Shown: positions 17,876 through 26,609, counted from the stretch's first letter. The stretch is 64,000 bases of DNA from Acholeplasmataceae bacterium UBA6150 (GCA_002423145.1 DIUU01000013.1:75336-139335), one strand, 5' to 3'. Made by a program: numbers and translations. Notes: generated from the letters alone by a model not told the origin.

Positions 17876-19003
17876 TTATTTTTTACTCTGTAGCCATGCT
17901 GGCAATTTATTGGGTTTCTTTTCTTCTTTTTTTGGTTCTACCATCGGGGCTTGTTTTTCAAATCCAGAAGGTGTGATTTTCACTTGATCATTGGTGGTCT
18001 TTTTAAAGATTTGAGTAGCAAAATCATCAATCGTAGACTCTTTGGCTTTGAGTTCATACCCTGTCGCGATGACCGTGACAATCATTTCGTCCTTCAAATC
18101 TTCATTCAATGCTGTACCATAGATGACATTGAGTTCAAAATCGGTTGCGTTACGGATTTCATCTAAGGCTTGTGATACTTCAAATAAGGTGATGTTGGTT
18201 CCCGATGTGATGTTTACAATCGCATCTGTCGCGCCATCAATGGACACTTCAAGTAATTTCGAATGAATGGCTTTACGTGCAGCTTCAATGGCTCTATTTT
18301 CACCAGAAGCGATACCAATGCCCATGAGTGCAGTCCCTTTGTTTTCCATTACGGTTCTCACGTCTGCGAAATCAACATTGATTAGACCAGGGACAGCGAT
18401 GATTTCAGCAATCCCTTGAACCCCTTGTCTTAAAACATTATCGGCTTCTCTAAAAGCATCGAGCATTTGCGTGTTCGGTTCAATGATGGATAATAAACGT
18501 TCATTTGGAATCACAATCAATGTATCTACAAACTGTTTAAGTTCTTCTAATCCCGCAATGGCTGCTTGTGTTCTCGCTGGGCCTTCAAAAGCAAATGGTT
18601 TGGTAACAATACCAATCGTTAAACAACCCATCTCTTTGGCAAGTCTAGCGATGATCGGTGCCGCACCTGTACCGGTACCGCCACCCATACCTGCAGTAAT
18701 AAACACCATATCAGCATCGCTCAATATGGCTCTTATTTCATCCTCTGATTCGAGTGCTGCGCGTTTACCCACTTCAGGTTTCGCTCCAGCACCTAAACCT
18801 CTGGTTAAATGTTTTCCAATTTGTAGTCTTTTCTCAGCACGGGATACTCTTAATACTTGCGCATCGGTATTCACGGCTACGAATTCTACACCCTTTACAT
18901 CGTTTTCAATCATGCGGTTGACAGCATTACCGCCACCACCACCGACACCGATAACTTTAATAACCGGCTTTTGATTGAAATTGTCATTTACGCCAAATAC
19001 CAT
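17876..19003 (-). CDS. ftsZ: Cell division GTPase FtsZ
   Basis: 375 residues. The tubulin signature GMGGGTGTGAAP, GVGGGGGNAVNRMI at the N-terminus, the catalytic loop NVDFADVRTVM, and a short linker ending in a conserved C-terminal peptide-like tail (KLPAWLQSKK). It polymerises at the division site; the C-terminal tail normally binds SepF, which is encoded three genes downstream. A GGAGG site lies nine bases before the start. Confidence 0.97.
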   Translation of the reverse strand: MVFGVNDNFNQKPVIKVIGVGGGGGNAVNRMIENDVKGVEFVAVNTDAQVLRVSRAEKRLQIGKHLTRGLGAGAKPEVGKRAALESEDEIRAILSDADMVFITAGMGGGTGTGAAPIIARLAKEMGCLTIGIVTKPFAFEGPARTQAAIAGLEELKQFVDTLIVIPNERLLSIIEPNTQMLDAFREADNVLRQGVQGIAEIIAVPGLINVDFADVRTVMENKGTALMGIGIASGENRAIEAARKAIHSKLLEVSIDGATDAIVNITSGTNITLFEVSQALDEIRNATDFELNVIYGTALNEDLKDEMIVTVIATGYELKAKESTIDDFATQIFKKTTNDQVKITPSGFEKQAPMVEPKKEEKKPNKLPAWLQSKK

Positions 19004-19097
19004 AGTAACCCTCCTAAAAAATGGTGATAAACACCTAAGTTAATTTTACACTAATTGGCTTATAATTAAAAGATATATAAAGCGATTTTAACAAAAC

Positions 19098-20207
19098 TCA
19101 TTTTAAATAGCCATATCGAGTAAAAAATTCTTTTTTATAATCCAACAATCGATCTTCTAATATGGCTTGTCTGATTTCCTTCATCAAGTGTTTCAAGAAA
19201 GCCAAATTTTGATAAGTCATGATACGCATTCCTAATATTTCTTCTGCTTTAAACAAGTGCCTAATATAACTCTTGGTATACTTTGAAAATGGGGTTTGAA
19301 TATTCGGATCCAATGGCGACATATCCATTTCGAATTGCTTATTTCGAATTTGGATTTTGCCTGTGGTAGTAAATGCGGTACCATGTCTTGCATTGCGGGT
19401 TGGTAACACGCAATCAAACATATCGACGCCACGAATGACCCCTTCAACCAAATCATCGGGTGAACCAACGCCCATCAAATAGCGGGGTTTGTCTTTCGGC
19501 ATAATTGGGTTGAGTAAATCCAATATACGATACATTTCAGATTTAGATTCACCCACCGATAATCCTCCAATGGAATACCCTGGAAAATCCATTTCAATGA
19601 GTTTTTGTGCACTATATAGACGTAAATCATCAAATAAACCACCTTGAACAATCCCAAATAAGGCTTGGTCTGTAGTCAGTGCTCTCTTACCGCGTTCTGC
19701 CCATCTTAGTGTGCGTTCTAATGAATCTTTTGTATAGGCATAACTGGCATCATGGGGAGGACATTCATCAAAGCTCATGATGATATCTGCACCTAATTTT
19801 TCCTGAATTTCAATGGCTTTTTCCGGTGACAAGAAGAGTGAATCCCCATTCTTGTGGTGTTTAAAATACACGCCTTCTTCTTTGATTTTTCGCATATCCG
19901 TTAAAGAGAACACTTGAAAACCACCACTATCTGTTAACAAAGCCCCATCCCAGTTCATAAAACCGCGGATGCCGCCATGGGCTTTCACGATATCTTCACC
20001 TGGTTGGAGCCAAAGGTGATAGGTATTGCCTAAAATGAGGCCTTCGGAAACCTCTTTAATTTCTTCAGGTGTTAATGTTTTGACAGTAGCTAAGGTGCCA
20101 ACAGGCATAAAAAATGGGGTTTCAAACGTCCCATGGGGTGTATGTAGTAAGCCATAACGGGCTCCGGATTGTTTGCATGTATGTAATAGTTCAAATCTAA
20201 TCGACAT
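19098..20207 (-). CDS. tgt: tRNA-guanine transglycosylase lacking its zinc ligands
   Basis: 369 residues from ATG 20207 (AGAGGA just upstream). Catalytic parts are intact: LLTDSGGFQVFSL, IIMSFDECPPH, the base pocket GGLSVGES, and the nucleophile Asp in VDMFDCVLPTRNARHG. By family it exchanges guanine 34 of GUN tRNAs for preQ1. The zinc site, normally C-x-C-x2-C plus a His in IHNL, is gone: PLDPNIQTPFSKYTKSYI has no cysteine and the His position reads TYQNL. It is divergently oriented to queT, which supplies the precursor. The start is well supported and the reading frame is intact. Confidence 0.94.
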   Translation of the reverse strand: MSIRFELLHTCKQSGARYGLLHTPHGTFETPFFMPVGTLATVKTLTPEEIKEVSEGLILGNTYHLWLQPGEDIVKAHGGIRGFMNWDGALLTDSGGFQVFSLTDMRKIKEEGVYFKHHKNGDSLFLSPEKAIEIQEKLGADIIMSFDECPPHDASYAYTKDSLERTLRWAERGKRALTTDQALFGIVQGGLFDDLRLYSAQKLIEMDFPGYSIGGLSVGESKSEMYRILDLLNPIMPKDKPRYLMGVGSPDDLVEGVIRGVDMFDCVLPTRNARHGTAFTTTGKIQIRNKQFEMDMSPLDPNIQTPFSKYTKSYIRHLFKAEEILGMRIMTYQNLAFLKHLMKEIRQAILEDRLLDYKKEFFTRYGYLK

Positions 20208-20266
20208 TTTGATTCCTCTTTTCATTGAAATTATACCATAAAGGTGATATATTTGTTATGGCTTCT

Positions 20267-20305
20267 GCCCGCAGTACTAGTTACCTGCGAAACCAAAACA
20301 AGGAG
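20267..20305 (+). promoter_or_regulatory. preQ1-I riboswitch upstream of queT
   Basis: A five-base hairpin stem (CGCAG at 20270, pairing CTGCG) closes a loop TACTAGTTAC, followed by an A-rich tail AAACCAAAACAAGGAG. The tail ACAAAACAAGG matches the class-I preQ1 aptamer of translational type, as in Thermoanaerobacter, and it contains the Shine-Dalgarno sequence of queT. PreQ1 binding forms a pseudoknot that hides the ribosome site, so queT is expected to be repressed when preQ1 is plentiful. Confidence 0.88.
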
Positions 20306-20316
20306 AATACTTTATA

Positions 20317-20802
20317 ATGTTTCATTTTACCCTAAAAGATTGGATTAAACAATCTTTGATTGCAGCACTTTATGTTATTTTAGTGCTTTTGTTTTTACCT
20401 ATCAGTTTCGGCGAAATTCAATTTCGTGTGGCTGAATTGTTATTGATCATTGTCTTTTTTGATAAAAAAGCAATCCTCGGTTTGACGATGGGCACATTTG
20501 TTGCCAACATGTATAGCCCAGGTCCACAGCTACCCTTTGATTTAACCTTAGGTGTGCTCGCAACTTTCTTGAGCGTTTATGCGATGGTTATGATAAAGAA
20601 TAAATACATTGCATTGCTCGCACCCACCCTATTCAATGGCATCATCGTGGGTTATATTTTAAATATAGTTTGGGATTTACCCTTACTCTTGACCATGCTT
20701 TATGTTGCGATTGGTGAATTTGGTGTAACCTACATTATCGGTATGCCACTGTATCAATTATTGAATCGGCACGCAGGATTTAAATCTCTATTTGAAGATT
20801 AA
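20317..20802 (+). CDS. queT: Queuosine precursor transporter QueT (ECF S component)
   Basis: 161 residues with about five membrane helices, matching QueT: LPISFGEIQFRVAELLLI, FFDKKAILGLTMGTFVAN and VYAMVMIKNKYIAL. QueT is the substrate-binding subunit of an energy-coupling-factor importer for preQ1 or related bases and needs a shared EcfA/A'/T module encoded elsewhere. The preQ1 riboswitch in front and the divergent tgt gene support the assignment. The start sits 11 bases after AAGGAG. Confidence 0.94.
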   Translation: MFHFTLKDWIKQSLIAALYVILVLLFLPISFGEIQFRVAELLLIIVFFDKKAILGLTMGTFVANMYSPGPQLPFDLTLGVLATFLSVYAMVMIKNKYIALLAPTLFNGIIVGYILNIVWDLPLLLTMLYVAIGEFGVTYIIGMPLYQLLNRHAGFKSLFED

Positions 20803-20824
20803 AGGCGCAAATATGCGCCTTTTC
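20801..20824. terminator. Bidirectional terminator between queT and the DUF6054-like gene
   Basis: Nine-base perfect arms AAAGGCGCA/TGCGCCTTT with a four-base loop and T-runs on either side. It serves convergent transcripts from queT (+) and the mutY group (-). Confidence 0.85.
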
Positions 20825-21166
20825 TTATTTAAAACCGATTCGTCTTAATGTTTTTTCTACCAATCCAACAAAGCTGCTTTCAGCACCCCAATTAAATTTA
20901 ATTAAAACACCGGTTGACCCACCTGTACTCACCGCATCTACGGTAACTCGATCTTCAATTTGAGTTAATAAAACAGATAAACTAGCACGGTTACCAGCAC
21001 GATAATAATATTTTTCAAATACAATCATCCGCGATTTTCCGTTATCGAAAGTCGTGCTTACATCCAACATGACTTCCCCTGTAATAGAACCATTCACGAT
21101 GGTATTATAAATCTCACTGGCAACATGCTCAATGGTTCCTGTGCCTACCATTCTAATACTTGGCAT
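20825..21166 (-). CDS. DUF6054-like conserved protein
   Basis: 113 codons from ATG 21166, which has AAGGAG upstream; longer starts lie inside mutY. The stretch VFEKYYYRAGNRASLSVLL followed by DAVSTGGSTGVLIKFNWGAE resembles the DUF6054 pattern (ERYSY..NR.SL then TSGGS). Function is unknown for the family. No signal peptide or membrane segment. The start overlaps mutY by 14 bases. Confidence 0.7.
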   Translation of the reverse strand: MPSIRMVGTGTIEHVASEIYNTIVNGSITGEVMLDVSTTFDNGKSRMIVFEKYYYRAGNRASLSVLLTQIEDRVTVDAVSTGGSTGVLIKFNWGAESSFVGLVEKTLRRIGFK

Positions 21167-22175
21167 ATGTCTTCTCCTTAATAATATGTTTATGTGCCGT
21201 AGCCATCGGGACATCCTCAAAGGATGTGACGGTTTCGTGCTTCTTTTCATTTTTTATTTTGCCATAATACACATCCATCGTCCAAACTAAGTGTGTAAAT
21301 ACATGCTTAAATTGAGAAATGGGTTCAGTGAATACGATGGTATACCCCATCGAATCTAATACATCCAGTGCATAATTTAGACTATCCGATTCCACTTGTG
21401 GCAATAGATATAAACCTTTCAACAAGTTATCAGTAACCTTCCAAACGACAAACCGATTATCCTCGTCTTGTAAGATAAACGTTTGAAAATGAAGTTCTTT
21501 TTTAGCCTTTGCTTTCGCTTTTAAAGGGATACTACTTTGTAGACCTTTTGCTTTCGCAACACAATCTAATTTTACTGGACACACCTCACACTGTGGTTTG
21601 TGCTTTGTACATAAAGTAGCGCCAAGTTCGATGATGGCTTGGGTATACATATCGGGTCTCTTATCTTCTAATAAAGTTTGATTAAAAGATTCTAATTTTT
21701 GTTTTGTCGAATCCAATGTGATGTCTGTTTCAACTCCAAAATATCTGGATAAAACACGCATCACATTGCCATCAATCGCACTGAATTTTTGCTTAAAAGC
21801 AATCGAAAGAATCGCGCCAGCGGTATAAGCTCCAATGCCTTTGAGTTGGATGAGATTTTCATATGTATTTGGAAAGATGCCTTGGTATTTTGAAACAATT
21901 TCGATGGCTGTCTTTTGCATGTTGCGAACCCGTGAATAATACCCTAGACCCTCCCATAATTTCATTAATCGATCTTCTTCGACCTCTGCTAAATCAAAGA
22001 TGGTGGGCAACGTCTCAATGAATCGTTTATAGTAAGGAATGACGGTGATGGCTTGGGTTTGTTGTAACATAATTTCCGATACCCAAATGTAATAGGGATC
22101 ATCGGTATGTCGCCATGGTAAATCCCGTTTGTGGATTTCATACCACTGAATAATCCTATCGGAAAAATGACTCAT
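21153..22175 (-). CDS. mutY: Adenine DNA glycosylase
   Basis: 340 residues. Catalytic Glu in VSEIMLQQTQ, helix-hairpin-helix LKGIGAYTAGAI, catalytic Asp in SAIDGNVMRVLSR, the 4Fe-4S cluster CX6CX2CX5C (CTKHKPQCEVCPVKLDC), and a C-terminal Nudix-like domain for 8-oxoG recognition. It removes A mispaired with 8-oxoguanine. It works with Nudix hydrolases of the MutT type, one of which is at 61785. It overlaps the upstream phosphatase gene by 20 bases. Confidence 0.95.
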   Translation of the reverse strand: MSHFSDRIIQWYEIHKRDLPWRHTDDPYYIWVSEIMLQQTQAITVIPYYKRFIETLPTIFDLAEVEEDRLMKLWEGLGYYSRVRNMQKTAIEIVSKYQGIFPNTYENLIQLKGIGAYTAGAILSIAFKQKFSAIDGNVMRVLSRYFGVETDITLDSTKQKLESFNQTLLEDKRPDMYTQAIIELGATLCTKHKPQCEVCPVKLDCVAKAKGLQSSIPLKAKAKAKKELHFQTFILQDEDNRFVVWKVTDNLLKGLYLLPQVESDSLNYALDVLDSMGYTIVFTEPISQFKHVFTHLVWTMDVYYGKIKNEKKHETVTSFEDVPMATAHKHIIKEKTYAKY

Positions 22176-22695
22176 CGATATCTAATACGCGAATGCCACA
22201 ATGCGGAATCATATCATTGATATGGGTAAATGTACCCATGACAATACCATGGCATACCACGATCACTTTTTTATATTTTAAATACGGTTTAATGGCTTGA
22301 TGTGTCCGTTTAGAGAGCGTTTCAAAAGATTCCCATGGGAATTGTGTGTCTGCTTGTCTAACCCCTTGTTGAGCCATAAATTCTGGGTAAGCTTCGTCTA
22401 AATCTTTACGATCAGAAAAAGACGTGTCAGGCATCCATTCGTGTAAATCATTTTCAACCACGAGGGGAATTTGTGTGATACGAGAGATGATAGCTGCTGT
22501 TTGTAGTGCCCGTGTATAGGGTGAAGCTATGATCAATTCAGCACCCGTTAAAATTGACTCTTTAGCTACCGCTTCTGCCTGTGAAACGCCACGATCGGTT
22601 AATTTACCTAAATCATAACCTTGATTTTTGTAACCACGCGCGATAACTTCGTCATAGCGCGGTTCTCCATGTCTAATAAATATAAATGTTGTCAT
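22156..22695 (-). CDS. Histidine phosphatase family protein
   Basis: 179 residues. The catalytic RHG motif is IFIRHGEPRYDE at the N-terminus, with a second Arg in SPYTRALQTA, Glu in DLHEWMPD and a late His in VCHGIVMG. Cofactor-dependent phosphoglycerate mutase-like phosphatases with this length act on small phosphate esters; the substrate cannot be told. Upstream of mutY with overlapping ends. Confidence 0.85.
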   Translation of the reverse strand: MTTFIFIRHGEPRYDEVIARGYKNQGYDLGKLTDRGVSQAEAVAKESILTGAELIIASPYTRALQTAAIISRITQIPLVVENDLHEWMPDTSFSDRKDLDEAYPEFMAQQGVRQADTQFPWESFETLSKRTHQAIKPYLKYKKVIVVCHGIVMGTFTHINDMIPHCGIRVLDIDESFFR

Positions 22696-22839
22696 TTTTA
22701 ATCACCTACTGAAAGTATACCATAATTTATAGTTAACGAAATACAACTTTGTTCTGTTTGTGAAAACACTTTTATGTTGCTAAAACACCTGTCCAAACAA
22801 AATTTTTATGTTATACTTCAATTGAAAGTTGGGATACCC

Positions 22840-23457
22840 ATGACTATTACAAACAATCATTTTGATGACATCATGAAGAATCGTCGATCAATCCGAAAAT
22901 ACAAAGAAGTTGAAATTACTGATCATACCATTAAAGCTATTTTTGAATTGGCTTTACGTGCACCTTCAGCAAACAATTTACAACCTTGGACCTTCCGAGT
23001 CATTAAATCCAAAGCCGCTAAAGACCAATTTTCTCATTTATTCAAATGGAATCGTTCTCAATACGAAACGAGTTCTGCGATGATCATTGTACTGGTGGAT
23101 ACTCGATTCGCTAGCCGTGCACCACAAATATATGATAAGGCTGTTTCGCAAGGCTCGATGAGTATCGAGGTACGTGATAGACAGCTTGAAAACTTTAAAA
23201 AACAAAATCCCAATCCGCTGGATGTTTTAAAAACTGCCTATCTTGATGCTGGTTTAGTCGCCATGAACATCATGTTGACTGCGCGCAGTTTTGGATACGA
23301 CACTTGCCCGATTGGTGGGTTTGATCGATTAAACGCCCCTCTTGCTTTTGGCTTAGAAAATCATGAAGCTGTGATGGCCATTTCGATCGGTGTTGCTGAT
23401 GATTTTGGAAACAATTCCGTACGATTAGACTTCGACCAAGTGGGACAAATCCATTAA
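22840..23457 (+). CDS. Nitroreductase family flavoprotein
   Basis: 205 residues from ATG 22840. An earlier in-frame ATG would add 22 residues containing the likely -10 (TATACT at 22812), so the shorter form is preferred. Seen: MKNRRSIRKYKEVEIT, the FMN-binding start, RAPSANNLQPWTFRV, and the second flavin block YDTCPIGGFD. These enzymes use NAD(P)H and FMN to reduce nitro compounds, quinones or flavins. The true substrate is unknown. It is the only plus-strand gene between queT and the YjdF-like gene. Confidence 0.85.
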   Translation: MTITNNHFDDIMKNRRSIRKYKEVEITDHTIKAIFELALRAPSANNLQPWTFRVIKSKAAKDQFSHLFKWNRSQYETSSAMIIVLVDTRFASRAPQIYDKAVSQGSMSIEVRDRQLENFKKQNPNPLDVLKTAYLDAGLVAMNIMLTARSFGYDTCPIGGFDRLNAPLAFGLENHEAVMAISIGVADDFGNNSVRLDFDQVGQIH

Positions 23458-23483
23458 AAAAAGGACAAAATTGTCCTTTTTAT
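23455..23483. terminator. Bidirectional terminator between nitroreductase and pepC
   Basis: AAAAGGACAA/TTGTCCTTTT arms with a two-base loop, flanked by A- and T-runs and placed between two convergent stop codons. Confidence 0.8.
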
Positions 23484-24805
23484 TTTGCTAAAGATCCCAT
23501 CGGGTCCCATGGTTTTAAAATCACTGGTTCTGCTTGATAAGCATTCAATTCTGCTTCTGTTAAGTACTTTTTGTGAACCACTGCTTGATAGGTATTTTCA
23601 TCAAACCATGCCCCACTCATTAAGTAATAACCTTTCAAACCACGTTCATTTCCCCAAGAGTTTTCAATTTTCCATTTGGTTGGTAAGTCATTTTCTAAAT
23701 TGACACCCGTAATGACCATCGCATGGTTCATAGCCCCTTGAAGGTAATCCAATTTTTGATCTTTGGTCATAGAAAAACTCATTTGAAATGCAGTTTCATA
23801 GTCATACGCCAGATTGTCCCAAACGCCTTTTTCACGATCACCATCACGTGAAACATCGGCACCAAACCAAACGATTTCGTTATCTTTTAGTTGTGAAACA
23901 ACCAATCCTTTTAATCGTTCCATTGGTACATTCAAATGAATGATTGGTTTACCACCCAAAACATTACCTAAATAGGCAATCGTATAGCTTCTCATGTATG
24001 GTTTGTCTTCGGTTGGAGAATGGATAATCGATACATAGTCATTTAAATCCACATCTAAGTGATCGAAAAATGCTTTTGGTGATTCAAATGGTACGTTCGC
24101 ATACTGATGATCTTTATTCACATATTCAAATCGAATGGCTTTTGGTGGTATTCCAAAATTGGTACATAAAAAGCCGTATAATTCTGATAAAACCTGTGTT
24201 TTTAATTGATTCTTGAGTTCTATTTGAGAAGCTTGAGCGAATAATCTCGCCTCAGCTGCATATTTTCTCAATTTGATATTAATTAAACGATTCATCGCAG
24301 CGGTATTGGATGAAGCGAATGTTTCTGGCATTTGTTCTTTTGGAACTACCCCATACTTATCCACCAATGAGACAAACATATCCCATTGTCCACCATCTTG
24401 TATCCCCATTTGTAGTAGGTGTTTTAGTGTCCTGTCATCGGAATCGCATAGAAGAAAATCATCCATCGCTTCTAAAAAATAATTGATCTTTTCAAATTTG
24501 TCCCAAAATGCTTGGTAATTTTGTGAAAATTCAAATTCTTTCAAATTGTACTTTTTTGCAACCAATTCTCGTAATATGTTCAACCCTGCAAATAACCAAC
24601 AACGACCTGAGGCTTTTTGATTGGTCACAGGTAATGTTTCGATATCAATCGAAAAACGAAATTGAGTCGATTGTTCAGATTCACTCACAAACGCAATCGT
24701 ATCAACAGCATTTTTGGATAAGGCTCTACGCATGGCTTTTTGATGGGTATCTTTTTGATAAGATTGGTCCATAATTTCAATGGTTTGAAGAGATACAGCT
24801 TTCAT
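23480..24805 (-). CDS. pepC: Aminopeptidase C (bleomycin hydrolase family)
   Basis: 441 residues, the expected length for C1B peptidases. The catalytic cysteine is in ASGRCWLFAGLN (about residue 68), the histidine in MNHAMVITGVN, and the asparagine in WKIENSWGNERG. PepC is a cytosolic hexameric cysteine aminopeptidase that releases N-terminal residues from peptides, complementing the PepV dipeptidase at 4374. It stands alone between two terminators. Confidence 0.95.
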   Translation of the reverse strand: MKAVSLQTIEIMDQSYQKDTHQKAMRRALSKNAVDTIAFVSESEQSTQFRFSIDIETLPVTNQKASGRCWLFAGLNILRELVAKKYNLKEFEFSQNYQAFWDKFEKINYFLEAMDDFLLCDSDDRTLKHLLQMGIQDGGQWDMFVSLVDKYGVVPKEQMPETFASSNTAAMNRLINIKLRKYAAEARLFAQASQIELKNQLKTQVLSELYGFLCTNFGIPPKAIRFEYVNKDHQYANVPFESPKAFFDHLDVDLNDYVSIIHSPTEDKPYMRSYTIAYLGNVLGGKPIIHLNVPMERLKGLVVSQLKDNEIVWFGADVSRDGDREKGVWDNLAYDYETAFQMSFSMTKDQKLDYLQGAMNHAMVITGVNLENDLPTKWKIENSWGNERGLKGYYLMSGAWFDENTYQAVVHKKYLTEAELNAYQAEPVILKPWDPMGSLAK

Positions 24806-24861
24806 ATATAAATCACTCCTTTAAAAAAGATTATACGCTTTAAAGAAACGAATTAAAAGAC

Positions 24862-24891
24862 AAAAAAGTGAACATTTTATATGATGTTCAC
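24862..24891 (-). terminator. Terminator after the lipoprotein nuclease
   Basis: GTGAACAT/ATGTTCAC stem with an eight-base loop followed by six T on the minus strand, twelve bases beyond the nuclease stop. Confidence 0.8.
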
Positions 24892-24902
24892 TTTTCACTT
24901 TT

Positions 24903-26222
24903 TTACGAATTATAGATTAAACTAACCAACTCTGGATGGTCGATAAATGGGTTTCGATTCCCTTGATAGCCGAATAGAACGTCGTTGCGATTTCTTTCAA
25001 AATCATCGACTGGGTCTTGAATGTGCCATAATAATAAGGTTTGTAAATCCCCCATTTGGAATATCGCTGGTTTTTGTAGGCCAGTTAAATTAACTAGACT
25101 GAGTTGATCCCAACGAATATCCATATAGAATAGGATTCTCGCAATATCTCCATGAATCGCTGTGCGTTCAGGATAATAGGACTCTGTAGTTGTTGTTAAA
25201 CCAAACCATTTGTTACTACGAGATGTGTTAATTGCTGGATTTGAAGGTTTTAAATTATGTAAGTCTGACGCGATATTGATAACGGTATTGGAAGCAGCGG
25301 CACCTAGTAAGGATTGTGGCCACACATGTTCTTTATTCCATGTAGTTCCACCATCCCACGTTGCATTGTAGGAAGCACCTGTGTAAAATTCAATCAATCG
25401 ACTACTATTATTGGGATCACGATCGGTCACTTGAAGTGCTGTATTGCCAAATACATATTGTCTACCCGTCATTTGTTCTAATAAGTTATTCAAGAATATG
25501 ATTAAATTCGGACCTGATAAACCATCCATACCCAAATAATAACCTGTATATTGTACTTCTTTCCATTTCGCATAGATGATGGTATTTTGGATGATTGGTA
25601 AGTCAAATTCATATTTGGTTTCTCCAATGAACCATCCTTCAAAAGTGTGATTTTCTTTTTCAGGGTTGTTGGGTTTGATTGGAATGCCACCAGAATTGAC
25701 TTCTTGGCTTGGAATGACGGTCCCTCCGGAGGTTTCAAATCCCACGGTAAATACAATCGGATTCCATACGGCATAAATAACGATGTTTTGAGTTACAGGG
25801 ACATCAAAATTGTAGACAGCATCATTGTATTCCCAGTGTGAGAATGTATAATGTGTTCTGGTTGGGTTACCTGGTCTTAAAGCATTATCCCCATGAGGAA
25901 TGCTTTGTTGTGGGACTGGTGTCCCATAAGTAATAAAAGTAATCGATCTCATCACTTTGGTCCATCGTGCAGTAATGGTCACATTTTCTTCTAACTTTTG
26001 ATTAAAGTCAAAAGGAATTTCGCCAATATACCAACCAGCAAATATGTGATTGAGCAGTACAGGCGTTTCTGGTACAGTAACGCGGCTATTGACTTCAATG
26101 GTAAGTACGGTAACTTCAGATCCATTTTGCGGATCAATGGTAACTTTAATCGGTTTAGGTACACACGCAATCAACGTGAGCACAAGGGCAGATAAGACCA
26201 ACATAATACTGAGTTTTTTCAT
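24903..26222 (-). CDS. Lipoprotein endonuclease I with InlB-type repeats
   Basis: 439 residues. A lipoprotein signal ends LTLIAC (Cys20). Then come three InlB B-repeat-like modules of about 65 residues (around 22-88, 92-156 and 157-222), each with a HxFxGW-type core and a terminal ARW/AVW/AKW. The C-terminal half is an endonuclease I (EndA/NucM) domain: WNKEHVWPQS, ASDLHNLKPSNPAIN, HGDIARILFYM and QGNRNPFIDHPE. By family it is a Mg-dependent nonspecific nuclease, here anchored outside the membrane. It likely feeds the nucleoside importer at 52702-57698 by degrading external DNA or RNA (inference). Confidence 0.92.
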   Translation of the reverse strand: MKKLSIMLVLSALVLTLIACVPKPIKVTIDPQNGSEVTVLTIEVNSRVTVPETPVLLNHIFAGWYIGEIPFDFNQKLEENVTITARWTKVMRSITFITYGTPVPQQSIPHGDNALRPGNPTRTHYTFSHWEYNDAVYNFDVPVTQNIVIYAVWNPIVFTVGFETSGGTVIPSQEVNSGGIPIKPNNPEKENHTFEGWFIGETKYEFDLPIIQNTIIYAKWKEVQYTGYYLGMDGLSGPNLIIFLNNLLEQMTGRQYVFGNTALQVTDRDPNNSSRLIEFYTGASYNATWDGGTTWNKEHVWPQSLLGAAASNTVINIASDLHNLKPSNPAINTSRSNKWFGLTTTTESYYPERTAIHGDIARILFYMDIRWDQLSLVNLTGLQKPAIFQMGDLQTLLLWHIQDPVDDFERNRNDVLFGYQGNRNPFIDHPELVSLIYNS

Positions 26223-26242
26223 TTTTTTCCCCTATTTTTAAG

Positions 26243-26318
26243 TGGCGATCCGGAAAGGACTCGAACCTTCAACCGTTACCTTAGGACGGTACTGCTCTAT
26301 CCATTGAGCTACCGGACC
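26243..26318 (-). tRNA. tRNA-Arg (anticodon CCU)
   Basis: Cloverleaf on the minus strand: acceptor GGTCCGG/CCGGATC, D-arm GCTC/GAGC, T-arm GAAGG/CCTTT with TTCGAGT, discriminator G and encoded CCA. The anticodon loop GTCCTAA gives CCU, which reads AGG. The anticodon stem has a G27-A43 mismatch and an unusual G at position 32. Confidence 0.9.
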
Positions 26319-26411
26319 CACTGCTTTTCTATATATTATACCTTAAAAGAAAATAAAGCCCATCATTGATGGGCATTTACAAGCAAGTCAATGACTTGAT
26401 AATGTCTATAA

Positions 26412-26488
<77 letters not shown>

Positions 26489-26576
26489 AAATTTGACAGC
26501 ATGGTTATTATAACCCAAAATATAGCCGTTGTAAAGACAAAACTTTAATCAAACCAATTTTCATTATATAGAATAG

Positions 26577-26602
26577 AAAAAGGGATGTCGCCATCCCTTT
26601 TA
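26577..26602 (-). terminator. Terminator after the MarR-family gene
   Basis: AAAAGGGATG/CATCCCTTTT arms with a short loop, followed by T's on the minus strand, seven bases beyond the stop codon. Confidence 0.8.
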
Positions 26603-26609
26603 AAAACAA

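Noticed and set aside
18471..18974. 167-residue plus-strand frame opposite ftsZ
   Set aside because: It is the antisense shadow of a strongly conserved ftsZ region; no ribosome site and low-complexity Pro/Ala composition.
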